A stretch of DNA of 64,000 nucleotides from positions 1 to 64,000 of the forward strand of contig SFPN01000007.1 of assembly GCA_004551945.1 (NCBI GenBank), written 5' to 3'. Numbering within the stretch: the first letter of the stretch is position 1; the number at the start of each line of letters is the position of its first letter. The translations under genes and the position numbers were made by a program. This document shows positions 32,786 through 40,571 of this stretch, piece by piece. The notes below the pieces were generated by a model. It had not been told where the DNA came from, ran no database searches, and worked only from the letters and a program-made list of their open reading frames with translations. This DNA comes from Clostridiales bacterium (lineage in GTDB: Bacteria > Bacillota > Clostridia > Oscillospirales > Oscillospiraceae).

Positions 32786-33631
32786 TCACCCGTTCAAAAA
32801 TTCTTTCAAAGCCTCCAGCCGCTTTTCCGCCACGGCCCGGCCGTGGTCGTAGGCCTTTTGGAGCTTTTCCGGGTCGTGCTCCACCCGGCCCACGTCCAGG
32901 GGGGCTTCCGGGCGGAGGACGAAAAGCGCTCCCCGGCGCTCCTTCTCCCGGATGGCGGCGGTGGCCTCGTTGTACTGCTCGTGGCGGCGGGCCATCACCT
33001 CCACCACCTTGGGGTACTGCTTGAAGGCCCGGCGCATCAGGGGCAGGGCCTTGTTCTTCTCCTTCACAAAGCCCAGGGGCTGGGTGAGAACCACCACGTT
33101 TTTCTGGTAGCGCTCCTCGGCAAAGGCCAAAGGGATGGAGTCGGCAATGCCCCCGTCCAGCAGACGCTGGCCGTCGATCTCCACAATCCGGGAGGCCAGA
33201 GGCATGGAGGCGGAGGCCCGGAACCAGTCCAGGTCGGTCTCATCGCCGGTGAGGCAGTTGTGGTACACCGGCTGGCCGGTGGTCACGTCGGTGGCCACCA
33301 CCCAGAAGTCCATGGGATCCTTCTGGTAGGCCGCAATGTCAAAGGGGTCCAGGCGGTTGGGGATGTCCCGGTAGCAGAACTGGGCGCCGAACAAGTCCCC
33401 GGTTTTAATGAGGGAGCGGATGCTGCAATACCGGGGGTCCTTGCAGTAGGCCAGGTTGTACCGGAGGACCCGCCCCGGCTGATGGGACTTGTAGTTGCAG
33501 CCAAAGACCGCCCCGGCGGACACGCCCACAGCGCCGTCGTAGGTCAGGCCCTGCTCCATCATCACGTCGATAACGCCGGCGGTGAACAGGCCCCGCATGG
33601 CGCCCCCTTCCAGGATCAGCCCTCGTTTCAT
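32786..33631 (-). CDS. Patatin-like phospholipase
   Basis: 281 residues. The Ser-Asp dyad is clear: oxyanion loop GGAMRGLFTAG at residue 9, nucleophile elbow GVSAGA near residue 36 and LLDGGIADSIPL near residue 165. No signal peptide, so it acts inside the cell or on the inner membrane face as an acyl hydrolase. GGGGAG precedes ATG 33631. It is followed after 43 bp by the MaoC-like gene on the same strand, a possible lipid-related pair. Confidence 0.9.
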   Translation of the reverse strand: MKRGLILEGGAMRGLFTAGVIDVMMEQGLTYDGAVGVSAGAVFGCNYKSHQPGRVLRYNLAYCKDPRYCSIRSLIKTGDLFGAQFCYRDIPNRLDPFDIAAYQKDPMDFWVVATDVTTGQPVYHNCLTGDETDLDWFRASASMPLASRIVEIDGQRLLDGGIADSIPLAFAEERYQKNVVVLTQPLGFVKEKNKALPLMRRAFKQYPKVVEVMARRHEQYNEATAAIREKERRGALFVLRPEAPLDVGRVEHDPEKLQKAYDHGRAVAEKRLEALKEFLNG

Positions 33632-33666
33632 GGCTTACGTCTCCCCTTCCGCATAAAATCCCCTTT

Positions 33667-33695
33667 ATCCTACCACCAACGTCGGCTTTTGTAAA
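33667..33695 (-). promoter_or_regulatory. Promoter for patatin / MaoC unit
   Basis: On the minus strand: TTTACA (33695-33690), 17 bp, TAGGAT (33672-33667). Confidence 0.5.
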
Positions 33696-33798
33696 GAAAG
33701 GCGGGGGGCAAATCTTGCCGAAGCCCTTGCCGTGCCGGGGAATTTATGGCATTATGAAGGAGAATATAAACGGGTTTCCCAGAAAGGAGGCGGGGGCG

Positions 33799-35319
33799 AT
33801 GCTGTGTAAGGTGCGCTCCCTGGGGGTGCAGGGCATCGCCGGGTATGAGGTCACCGCCGAGTGCGACCTGTCCGGGGGCCTGCCCAACTTCGACATTGTG
33901 GGCCTGCCCGACGCGGCGGTGAAGGAGGCCCGGGAGCGGGTGCGCTCCGCCATCAAAAACAGCGGCTATCAGTTCCCCGTGGGGCGGATCACCGTGAACC
34001 TGGCCCCGGCCAACCGGAAAAAATCCGGCACCCTGTATGACCTGCCCATTCTGGTGGGCATCCTGGCGGCGGGGGGGCAGCTGGTGTGGGAGGACCCGGA
34101 CTGCGCCTTTGTGGGGGAACTGTCCCTTTCCGGCACCCTGCGGCCGGTGGTGGGGATGCTCCCCATGGCCCTGGCCGCCCGGGCAACAGGGGTTCAGCGG
34201 CTGTATGTCCCCGCAGACAGCGCCCCGGAGGCAACCCTGGCCGAAGGGCTCACCGTCTACCCGGTGGAAACAGTAGAGCAGCTGGCGGACCATCTCACCG
34301 GCCGGGTTCCCATCCAGCCCGCCCCCGTGTGGGCGGGGACGGAGGAGGAACTGGACCTGCCGGACTTTTCAGAAGTCCGGGGGCAGGCCCAGGTAAAGCG
34401 GGTGCTGGAGATTGCCGCCGCCGGGGGACACAACGTGGCCATGATCGGCCCGCCCGGCTCCGGCAAGAGTATGCTGGCCCGGCGGCTGCCCTCCATCCTG
34501 CCCCCCATGTCCCGGCGGGAGGCCCTGGAGGCAACGCAGATTCACTCCGTCATGGGGCTCACTACCAAGGAGCGGCCCCTGCTTCTCAGCCGGCCCTTCC
34601 GATCCCCCCACCACACCATCTCCTCGGTGGGGATGGCAGGGGGCGGGTCCCCTTTTCCCAAGCCGGGGGAGATTTCCCTGGCCCACCGGGGGGTTCTGTT
34701 TCTGGACGAGCTGCCGGAGTTTCACAAGGACGTGCTGGAGGTTCTGCGCCAGCCCATGGAGGAGGGGGAGATCACCCTGGTCCGGGCGGCCTCGTCGGAG
34801 ACCTACCCCAGCGACTTTATGCTGGTGTGCGCCATGAACCCCTGCCGGTGCGGGTGGTACGGGCACCCCTCCGGCCGGTGCCGGTGCTCGGCGGCCTCCG
34901 TGAAAAAATACCTGGGCAAGCTCTCCGGGCCGCTGCTGGACCGGATCGACCTGTACGCCGAGGTGCCGCCGTTGGAGTTCGGGGATCTGTCGGACCGCAG
35001 CCCCGGGGAGTCCTCCGCGGCCATCCGGGAACGGGTGCTGAAGGCCCGGGCCATCCAGCGCCGGCGGTACGGCCCCGACGGCCCCGCCTGCAACGGCGCC
35101 ATGGGCCAGGAGGAGCTGAAAAACTACTGCGCCCTGGACGAAGCGGGCCAGGCCATCATGAAGGGGGCCTACGAGCACATGGGCCTCACCGCCCGGAGCT
35201 ACGACCGCATCCTGCGGGTGGCCCGGACCATCGCGGACCTGGACGGGGAGGAGGCCATCGCCTCCTACCACCTGGCCGAAGCCATCCAGTACCGGGAATC
35301 GGAGTACTTTCAGCGGTGA
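33799..35319 (+). CDS. comM: YifB / ComM family AAA+ ATPase
   Basis: 506 residues, the standard length. An N-terminal Lon-protease-like domain (about 1-170, PNFDIVGLPDAAVKEARERVRSA, APANRKKSGTLYDLP) precedes a Mg-chelatase-like AAA+ core: Walker A GPPGSGKS near residue 220, Walker B VLFLDELPEF near residue 300, and a Cys cluster MNPCRCGWYGHPSGRCRCS near residue 350. ComM is a branch-migration helicase used when taken-up DNA is integrated. ATG 33799 has AAAGGAGG 8 nt upstream. Confidence 0.93.
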   Translation: MLCKVRSLGVQGIAGYEVTAECDLSGGLPNFDIVGLPDAAVKEARERVRSAIKNSGYQFPVGRITVNLAPANRKKSGTLYDLPILVGILAAGGQLVWEDPDCAFVGELSLSGTLRPVVGMLPMALAARATGVQRLYVPADSAPEATLAEGLTVYPVETVEQLADHLTGRVPIQPAPVWAGTEEELDLPDFSEVRGQAQVKRVLEIAAAGGHNVAMIGPPGSGKSMLARRLPSILPPMSRREALEATQIHSVMGLTTKERPLLLSRPFRSPHHTISSVGMAGGGSPFPKPGEISLAHRGVLFLDELPEFHKDVLEVLRQPMEEGEITLVRAASSETYPSDFMLVCAMNPCRCGWYGHPSGRCRCSAASVKKYLGKLSGPLLDRIDLYAEVPPLEFGDLSDRSPGESSAAIRERVLKARAIQRRRYGPDGPACNGAMGQEELKNYCALDEAGQAIMKGAYEHMGLTARSYDRILRVARTIADLDGEEAIASYHLAEAIQYRESEYFQR

Positions 35320-35330
35320 GAAGTAGAAAG

Positions 35331-35394
35331 GTCGCCCTCTCAGTCTTCGGGCCTGCGGGCCCGAATCCAGCTCCCCCAGAGGGGGAGCCAAGGG
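35331..35394 (-). repeat. Dispersed two-hairpin repeat, family A, full inverted copy
   Basis: GTCGCCCTCTCAGT, then TTCGGGCC-TGCG-GGCCCGAA, then CTCCCCCAGAGGGGGAG and CCAAGG. It is the reverse complement of the copy at 14232. Confidence 0.65.
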
Positions 35395-35452
35395 GGCCGG
35401 AGAAACCCTGTACGATGAATCAATAACCAACCACGAAAGGAAACCATACAAT

Positions 35453-36670
35453 ATGGGTAAGTATTACAACAAGAACAAAGACCACGTCCCCCCTGCGGGA
35501 GAGGAGATCTTCCTGCTGAAAATGGGCGAGATGGTCCTGAAGGGCCTGAACCGCCGGGGGTTTGAGGAGCGGCTCATGGGCAACGCCCGCCGCCGGCTCC
35601 AGAAGTACGGCAAGTTCCGCATCTACTCCCGCCAGTCCATTACCTATGTGGAGCCCCAGAGCCTGGACTGCGACCTGGACGGTGCCTTCCAGAGCCTGTC
35701 CCAGCTCTTCGGGGTGGTGGGCCTGTCCCGGGCCAAGGCCTGCGAAAAGACTCCCGAGGCCATTGTGGAGACCGCCAAGACCTACCTCTACGACGACCTG
35801 ATGGAGGCCCGGACCTTTAAGGTGGAGTCCAAGCGGTCGGACAAGTCCTTCCCTCTGTCCTCCATCCAGCTGTCCCAGTATGTGGGGGGCGAGCTGGACG
35901 ACGCCTTCCCCCACCTGACAGCGGATATGCACACCCCCGACGTGGTGGTCCACGTGGAGGTCCGGGAGTTTGCCGCCTACGTGCACGCCAACCCCACCCC
36001 CGGCGCCGGCGGCCTGCCGGTGGGGATGGGGGGCAAGGCGGTGTCTCTGCTCTCCGGGGGCATCGACAGCCCCGTGGCCTCCTGGATGATGGCCAAGCGG
36101 GGGGTGGCCCTGGAGATGGTCCACTTTTTCAGCTACCCCTACACCTCTCCCGAGGCCAAGGAAAAGGTGCTGGAGCTGGCCCGGCTGATTACCCCCTGGT
36201 GCGGCCGGCTCACGGTCCATGTGGTGCCCTTTACGGAAATTCAGGAGGAGCTGCGCCGCAGCTGCCCCGAGGCCCTGTTTACCCTGCTCATGCGCCGGTT
36301 CATGATGCGCATTTCCGAGCGGGTGGCCCAGCGGATCGGGGCTCACGGCCTGGTCACCGGGGAGTCCCTGGGCCAGGTGGCCAGCCAGACCATGGACGCC
36401 ATGGCGGTGACCAACCAGGTGTGCACCCTGCCGGTGTTCCGTCCCGTGGTGGGCATGGACAAGGAGGAGATCATCCGCATCGCCCGGAAGATCGGCACCT
36501 TCGAGACCTCCATCCTCCCCTATGAGGACTGCTGCACCGTCTTTACCCCCCGCCACCCCAAGACCCACCCCACCCTGGAGGAAATCCAGGAGGCCGAGGC
36601 TGTGCTGGACATTGAGGGGCTGGTGTCCAAGGCCGTGGACGGCATCGAAAGAGTGGTGCTGGAGCTGTGA
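35453..36670 (+). CDS. thiI: tRNA 4-thiouridine / thiamine sulfurtransferase ThiI
   Basis: 405 residues. An N-terminal ferredoxin-like and THUMP part (about 1-165) with EEIFLLKMGEMVLKGLNRRGFE precedes the PP-loop SGGIDSPVASWMMAKRG near residue 195 and the late CTLPVFRPVVGMDKEEI. The C-terminal rhodanese domain of enterobacterial ThiI is missing, as usual in Firmicutes. It adenylates U8 of tRNA and inserts sulfur from an IscS-type donor. It overlaps cinA (GTGA). Confidence 0.94.
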   Translation: MGKYYNKNKDHVPPAGEEIFLLKMGEMVLKGLNRRGFEERLMGNARRRLQKYGKFRIYSRQSITYVEPQSLDCDLDGAFQSLSQLFGVVGLSRAKACEKTPEAIVETAKTYLYDDLMEARTFKVESKRSDKSFPLSSIQLSQYVGGELDDAFPHLTADMHTPDVVVHVEVREFAAYVHANPTPGAGGLPVGMGGKAVSLLSGGIDSPVASWMMAKRGVALEMVHFFSYPYTSPEAKEKVLELARLITPWCGRLTVHVVPFTEIQEELRRSCPEALFTLLMRRFMMRISERVAQRIGAHGLVTGESLGQVASQTMDAMAVTNQVCTLPVFRPVVGMDKEEIIRIARKIGTFETSILPYEDCCTVFTPRHPKTHPTLEEIQEAEAVLDIEGLVSKAVDGIERVVLEL

Positions 36671-37914
36671 GCCATACCGCTGAACTCATTGCCGTGGGCA
36701 CCGAGCTGCTTCTGGGCAGCATCGCCAACACGGACGCCCAGATGATCTCCCAGGGCCTGTCGGAGCTGGGCATCAACGTCTACTATCACACCGTCGTGGG
36801 GGATAACCCCGAGCGGGTCCGCCAGGCGGTGGACATTGCCCGGAACCGGGCGGATATCCTCATCACCACCGGCGGCCTGGGACCTACCTGCGACGACCTG
36901 ACCAAAGTGGCCATCGCCGAGGCCTTTGGAAAGAAGCTGGTCTTTCACGAGCCCTCCGCCCAGCGCATCCGGGACCGGTTTGCCGCCATGGAGCGGCCGG
37001 TGACGGAGAACAACTACCAGCAGGCCATGCTCCCCGAGGGGTGCACGGTTCTGGACAACGACTGGGGCACCGCCCCCGGGGTGGCCTTTGAGGCGGACGG
37101 CACCCATGTGATCATGCTCCCCGGCCCGCCCCGGGAGTGCGAAATGATGTTCCGCCACCGGGCCATGCCCTACCTGCAAGCCCTCTCCGACGGGGTCATC
37201 GCCTCCCGGACGGTGAAGACCTTCGGCATCGGGGAGTCCGCCGCTGAGGCCCTGCTCCGGGACCTGATGAATGCGCTGCACAACCCCACCCTCGCCCCCT
37301 ACGCCAAGCCCACAGGCACCGAACTGCGCATCACCGCTCACGCGCCTACCCGGGAGGAGGCTCTGGCCCTCATCGCCCCGGTGGAGCAGCAGGTGAAGGA
37401 GATTTTGGGAGACCGGGTCATCGGCGTGGATGTGAACTCCCTGGAGGAGGTCTGTCTGGCCCTTCTCAAGGAAAAGGGCCTCACCCTGGGCACCGCCGAG
37501 TCCTGCACCGGCGGGCTCATTGCCAAGCTCATTACCGATCTGCCCGGGTCCTCTGCGGTGCTGAAGGGCGGGGTGGTCAGCTATACGGATTCCGTTAAGG
37601 CCGGGGTGCTGGGGGTTCCCCAGGACCTGCTGGACCAGTACGGTGCCGTGTCCCCCCAGGTGGCGGAGGCCATGGCCCGGGGCGCCAAACAGGTTCTGGG
37701 CTGCGACATTGCCGTGTCCGCCACCGGCATCGCCGGGCCGGATTCTGACGACCGGGGCAACCCGGTGGGTCTGGTCTACCTGGGTCTTGCCTATGAGGAC
37801 CAGTGCGTGGTGAAGGAGTTTCACGCCGGCAAGGTGGCCCGGGAGCGGGTGCGCCGCATGTCCGCCCACACCGCCCTGGACCTGGTCCGGCGGTATCTCA
37901 CCGGGCTTCTGTAA
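36667..37914 (+). CDS. cinA: CinA-family competence / damage-inducible protein
   Basis: 415 residues. The N-terminal MoCF-like domain (1-170) has AVGTELLLGSIANTDAQ, TTGGLGPTCDDLTK and LPGPPREC. The C-terminal amidase domain (about 255-410) has GTAESCTGGLIAKLI, GGVVSYTDSVKAGVLGVP and ATGIAGPD. CinA proteins remove pyrophosphate from ADP-ribose and deamidate NMN, and some are linked to competence. GTG start at 36667 overlaps the thiI stop by four bases, so translation is coupled. Confidence 0.94.
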   Translation: MSHTAELIAVGTELLLGSIANTDAQMISQGLSELGINVYYHTVVGDNPERVRQAVDIARNRADILITTGGLGPTCDDLTKVAIAEAFGKKLVFHEPSAQRIRDRFAAMERPVTENNYQQAMLPEGCTVLDNDWGTAPGVAFEADGTHVIMLPGPPRECEMMFRHRAMPYLQALSDGVIASRTVKTFGIGESAAEALLRDLMNALHNPTLAPYAKPTGTELRITAHAPTREEALALIAPVEQQVKEILGDRVIGVDVNSLEEVCLALLKEKGLTLGTAESCTGGLIAKLITDLPGSSAVLKGGVVSYTDSVKAGVLGVPQDLLDQYGAVSPQVAEAMARGAKQVLGCDIAVSATGIAGPDSDDRGNPVGLVYLGLAYEDQCVVKEFHAGKVARERVRRMSAHTALDLVRRYLTGLL

Positions 37915-37920
37915 CCAATT

Positions 37921-37960
37921 AACCCGCGCCGGAGCAGTCTGCCCCAGCGCGGGTTTTGTG
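37921..37960 (+). terminator. Terminator of thiI-cinA
   Basis: AACCCGCGC (37921-37929) pairs with GCGCGGGTT (37947-37955), then TTG. Confidence 0.78.
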
Positions 37961-38049
37961 TGAAACCCTGCGAATTTTGCGTGTCATGCGCAGGTTTCCG
38001 TGCTGATATACATGTAGCGCGTGAAAACGCGGGAAAGGATGTGGAACGG

Positions 38050-39186
38050 ATGGGAAAACGGCTGTGCGTCCTGCTGCTCAGCGTGATGATGCTGTGCCTC
38101 TCTGTGCCGGCTCAGGCAGCGCAAACAACGGATTACTTGGACCACTGGGCCAAAGAGGAAATCCAGACGGCCCTTCAGGCGGGCTGGGTCAGCGGCTACC
38201 CGGACGGGTCCTTCCGGCCGGAGGAGACCATCACCCGGGCGGAGTTTACCCGGATGCTCCTGGCGGCCTTCCGCCTGACCCCGGACAGCGAGACGGTTCA
38301 GTTTATGGCGAATCACAGCCAGCCCCAGACGCCTCTGGAGGATATGCAGGGCCACTGGCTGGCGGACCAGGGCTGGCTCCAGGCGGCCCTGGTTTCGGGG
38401 CTGGTGGTGTCCGATGACTACAACGAGCACTGCTTTCGGCCGGAAAAGCCGGTGAGCCGCCGGGAGATCGCCCTGATGACCGTCCGGGCCATGGGCCTGG
38501 TCTATCCCGCCCAGACTCGGGACCAGCCGTTGGAGGTGGCCGACAGGGAGGAAATCCCCCAGTGGGTCCGGGGCTATATCCGCTTAGGCCTGGAGGCGGG
38601 GGCCCTCACCGGCTACCCGGACGGAACCTTCCGCCATGAGGGCACCGCCACCCGGGGGGAGGCGGCAGCCATGGTAGCCCGGGCCGTACAGTGTGCCCAG
38701 GAGGGGGCAGACGAAACCATCCGGGTGGTTCTGCGCTTTCACCACGCTTACGATAAGCGGCAGGACCAGAAGCTCACCCTGAAGAACGTCCCCGTCCAGG
38801 TGGCGGACGGGCAGATCTATGTGCCCGCCCGGGCGGTGTTCACCGGCTGGAACACCCTGCGGCAGAAAGCCTATGGGCTGGCCCCCAGCGAGCTGTCCGC
38901 CCGGTGGGACCCCATCCGGCAGACCATCGCCTTTGACCACCAACTGGAGTGGATGTTCCAGGCGGGCAATGCCGACTATGAGGACCAGGGGTACTGGACA
39001 GGAATCCAGCCGGGCCGCTGGCAGCTGCCCGCCCCGGCCCGGTTTTTGTATGGGGAGATCATGATCCCCGTGTACAGTCAGACGGGGGACGGGACTTACA
39101 GCTACTGGTGCCAGCCGGACGCCTGGCAGTGGTACACGAACACCCTGCGGCTGGACCTGACCGCCCCCTATGAGCCCCTTTTATAA
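38050..39186 (+). CDS. Secreted S-layer-homology (SLH) protein
   Basis: 378 residues. A signal peptide (1-23, cleavage after AQA) is followed by three SLH repeats at about 28-72, 88-150 and 158-200; each has the F/Y-x-D-x-x-x-H-W-A, G-Y-P-D-G-x-F-x-P/H and T-R-x-E patterns. From about residue 215 a copper-amine-oxidase-N-like domain is suggested by DQKLTLKNVPVQVADGQIYVPARAVF. SLH repeats bind pyruvylated wall polymer, so the protein is attached to the cell wall. ATG 38050 has AAAGGA 10 nt upstream. Role of the C-terminal part is unknown. Confidence 0.85.
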   Translation: MGKRLCVLLLSVMMLCLSVPAQAAQTTDYLDHWAKEEIQTALQAGWVSGYPDGSFRPEETITRAEFTRMLLAAFRLTPDSETVQFMANHSQPQTPLEDMQGHWLADQGWLQAALVSGLVVSDDYNEHCFRPEKPVSRREIALMTVRAMGLVYPAQTRDQPLEVADREEIPQWVRGYIRLGLEAGALTGYPDGTFRHEGTATRGEAAAMVARAVQCAQEGADETIRVVLRFHHAYDKRQDQKLTLKNVPVQVADGQIYVPARAVFTGWNTLRQKAYGLAPSELSARWDPIRQTIAFDHQLEWMFQAGNADYEDQGYWTGIQPGRWQLPAPARFLYGEIMIPVYSQTGDGTYSYWCQPDAWQWYTNTLRLDLTAPYEPLL

Positions 39187-39194
39187 CCGAGAAT

Positions 39195-39752
39195 TTACGA
39201 CGGTGTGTGCACGGTGAGGGACTCCAGGGAGGCGCCCCCGGCCCGCTGGGCGCAGTAGCTGTCGGTGCAGGCCCGGTAGGCGTCGAACCGCTGCCGGGCG
39301 GCGGCCGGGTCCCCGTAGACCTTCCAGCAGCCGCTGCACTTGCAGTGCTTCCCCTGGTGTTCGATGAAGCCCCGCACATCCTCCGGGGGATAGCTTAAAA
39401 ACAGGCCGATCTCATGGGGAAACTTCTCCCGGGCTCGCAGCCGCCGGGTAAGCTCCCGCAGGCAGGACTGCTGGGCCAGGTCCTGATACCCCGCCTGGCG
39501 GAGCAGCTGCCGGGCTTCCCGGCAGGCCAGATCACGGTCCAGCCGGGCTGGGCGGAAGAGGTAGAGCAGCGCCTTGCCCTCATCCAGCCGCAGGGGCAGC
39601 AGGCGAAGCCCCCGGGGCACCAGCACTTGGTTGATCTCCCGCAGGTCCCGCAGCAGGGCGGGCTTGGCAGAGAAGGCGCAGGGAAAGAGATTGCCGGTTT
39701 TCAGATCTGCCAGGGTGGGCGCTCCGTGCCGGATGACATAATCCACAGACAT
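39195..39752 (-). CDS. DUF3793-family protein
   Basis: About 185 residues, soluble. It opens with VIRHGAPTLADLKTGNLFPCAF and ends with RGFIEHQGKHCKCSGCWKVYGDPAAARQRFDAYRACTDSY. The last segment contains a C-x-C-x-x-C motif and W-K-V-Y-G-D, which I associate with DUF3793, a Clostridia family often found beside iron-transport or flavodoxin genes. Function is unknown; the Cys cluster could bind metal or a cluster. AAGGGGG precedes ATG 39752. The DUF2325 gene is 17 nt upstream and both lie behind DtxR-like boxes. Confidence 0.78.
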   Translation of the reverse strand: MSVDYVIRHGAPTLADLKTGNLFPCAFSAKPALLRDLREINQVLVPRGLRLLPLRLDEGKALLYLFRPARLDRDLACREARQLLRQAGYQDLAQQSCLRELTRRLRAREKFPHEIGLFLSYPPEDVRGFIEHQGKHCKCSGCWKVYGDPAAARQRFDAYRACTDSYCAQRAGGASLESLTVHTPS

Positions 39753-39769
39753 GGCGTGTCCCCCTTTTA

Positions 39770-40051
39770 TTATACAGCGTGGGTTTCCAGCACCGCCCGG
39801 AGCCCGGCGATGGAGCTGGAATGGGAGCGGGCCACCACCGTGGGCAGACCCTTGGTTTCCCGCAGGGCACAGCGGACCATTTTGTGGGAGATGGTGTCGG
39901 TGAAGAGCACCAGCAGGTCCGGGCTGCCCAGCCGGTTTTTCAGGGTGCCCCCCATTTTGGGGATTACCTTGGCTGTGCAGTGATAGTCCTGGCACAGCTG
40001 CTTGTACTGGCGGATCATGCATTCGTTTCCGCCCAGGATGACAACACTCAT
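39770..40051 (-). CDS. DUF2325-family protein
   Basis: 93 residues, a small Rossmann-like protein with the DUF2325 opening VVILGGNECMIRQYKQLCQ. Mid-part LLVLFTDTISHKMVRCALRETKGLP and late H-S-S-S match the family. Function unknown. ATG 40051 has AAAGGAG upstream; an in-frame ORF to 40168 is non-coding leader. First gene of a two-gene unit with DUF3793. A DtxR-like box lies just before it and another at the promoter. Confidence 0.82.
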   Translation of the reverse strand: MSVVILGGNECMIRQYKQLCQDYHCTAKVIPKMGGTLKNRLGSPDLLVLFTDTISHKMVRCALRETKGLPTVVARSHSSSIAGLRAVLETHAV

Positions 40052-40069
40052 AAGGGACTCCTTTCTTTG

Positions 40070-40085
40070 GTTAGTCTTTGCTAAC
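40070..40085. promoter_or_regulatory. DtxR-like box A, near the DUF2325 start
   Basis: GTTAG-tctttg-CTAAC, same length and outer arms as box B. Located 18 bp before the start codon of the DUF2325 gene. Confidence 0.5.
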
Positions 40086-40198
40086 TTTTGGGGCGGCAAA
40101 ACGCGTCCACAGGGACGCGTCCACCCGCAGCTGACGGTAGTATATGAAGAAAAAGGAAAGATCTTCAAAACGGGAAGAGGAAATGGTTTCCTTTTGAG

Positions 40199-40214
40199 GT
40201 TAGCCTAAGCTAAC
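40199..40214. promoter_or_regulatory. DtxR-like box B at the transcription start
   Basis: GTTAGC-CTAA-GCTAAC, perfect arms, in the context AGGTTAGCCTAAGCTAACT. It closely resembles the DtxR/IdeR consensus (TTAGGTTAGSCTAACCTAA) and begins 7 bp after the -10 of the minus-strand promoter, so a bound repressor would block initiation. Confidence 0.68.
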
Positions 40215-40221
40215 TAAAGGG

Positions 40222-40250
40222 AGTATAGCACATCCTTCTCCTCCCGTCAA
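40222..40250 (-). promoter_or_regulatory. Promoter of the DUF2325-DUF3793 unit
   Basis: On the minus strand: TTGACG (40250-40245), 17 bp, TATACT (40227-40222). The leader of about 160 nt also holds ACGCGTCC-CTGT-GGACGCGT followed by TTTT, a possible weak attenuator. Confidence 0.78.
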
Positions 40251-40351
40251 GAAAAATCTGCCGGAAAACCCGGCTTTTCCGGCCCCTTCGGCGTGGTTTT
40301 TTCGGAGGAAAAACCCAGGGGAACAGAGACGAAAATTTAAGAAAAATTTAA

Positions 40352-40379
40352 TTGACATTTCATAAAGAAGTTGTACAAT
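40352..40379 (+). promoter_or_regulatory. Promoter of the glycosyltransferase gene
   Basis: TTGACA (40352-40357), 16 bp, TACAAT (40374-40379), in AT-rich DNA. Confidence 0.72.
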
Positions 40380-40385
40380 AGAAGA

Positions 40386-40571
40386 ACTATATAAGGGAAA
40401 GTCTGGAAAAGCCGACCAAATGTTCCGGCGCGGAGGAAGGACGCGTCCGAGGCAGTTTCCTCGGTTTTCCGGGCCACGCTGCGATGCTTGCCCGGCAGAG
40501 TTTCTTGCCTCTGCCGCCGTCTGTGCGCCCCTGTTGGGACGCAACAAAAGGAAAAGGGTTGGAAAATCAAT
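40386..40571 (+). promoter_or_regulatory. Long structured leader of the GT2 gene, possible riboswitch
   Basis: About 185 nt between promoter and ATG with successive stems: GAGGAA/TTTCCTC enclosing GGACG/CGTCC, CCGGGC/GCCCGG, GGCAGAG/CTCTGCC and GCGcCCC/GGGaCGC. No terminator T-run and no ORF. I compared by memory with c-di-GMP-I, ydaO (c-di-AMP), SAM, Moco and THF classes and saw no diagnostic core sequence. Confidence 0.5.

Noticed and set aside
40386..40571. c-di-GMP-I or ydaO riboswitch before the glycosyltransferase
   Set aside because: The conserved aptamer core sequences of either class could not be found.
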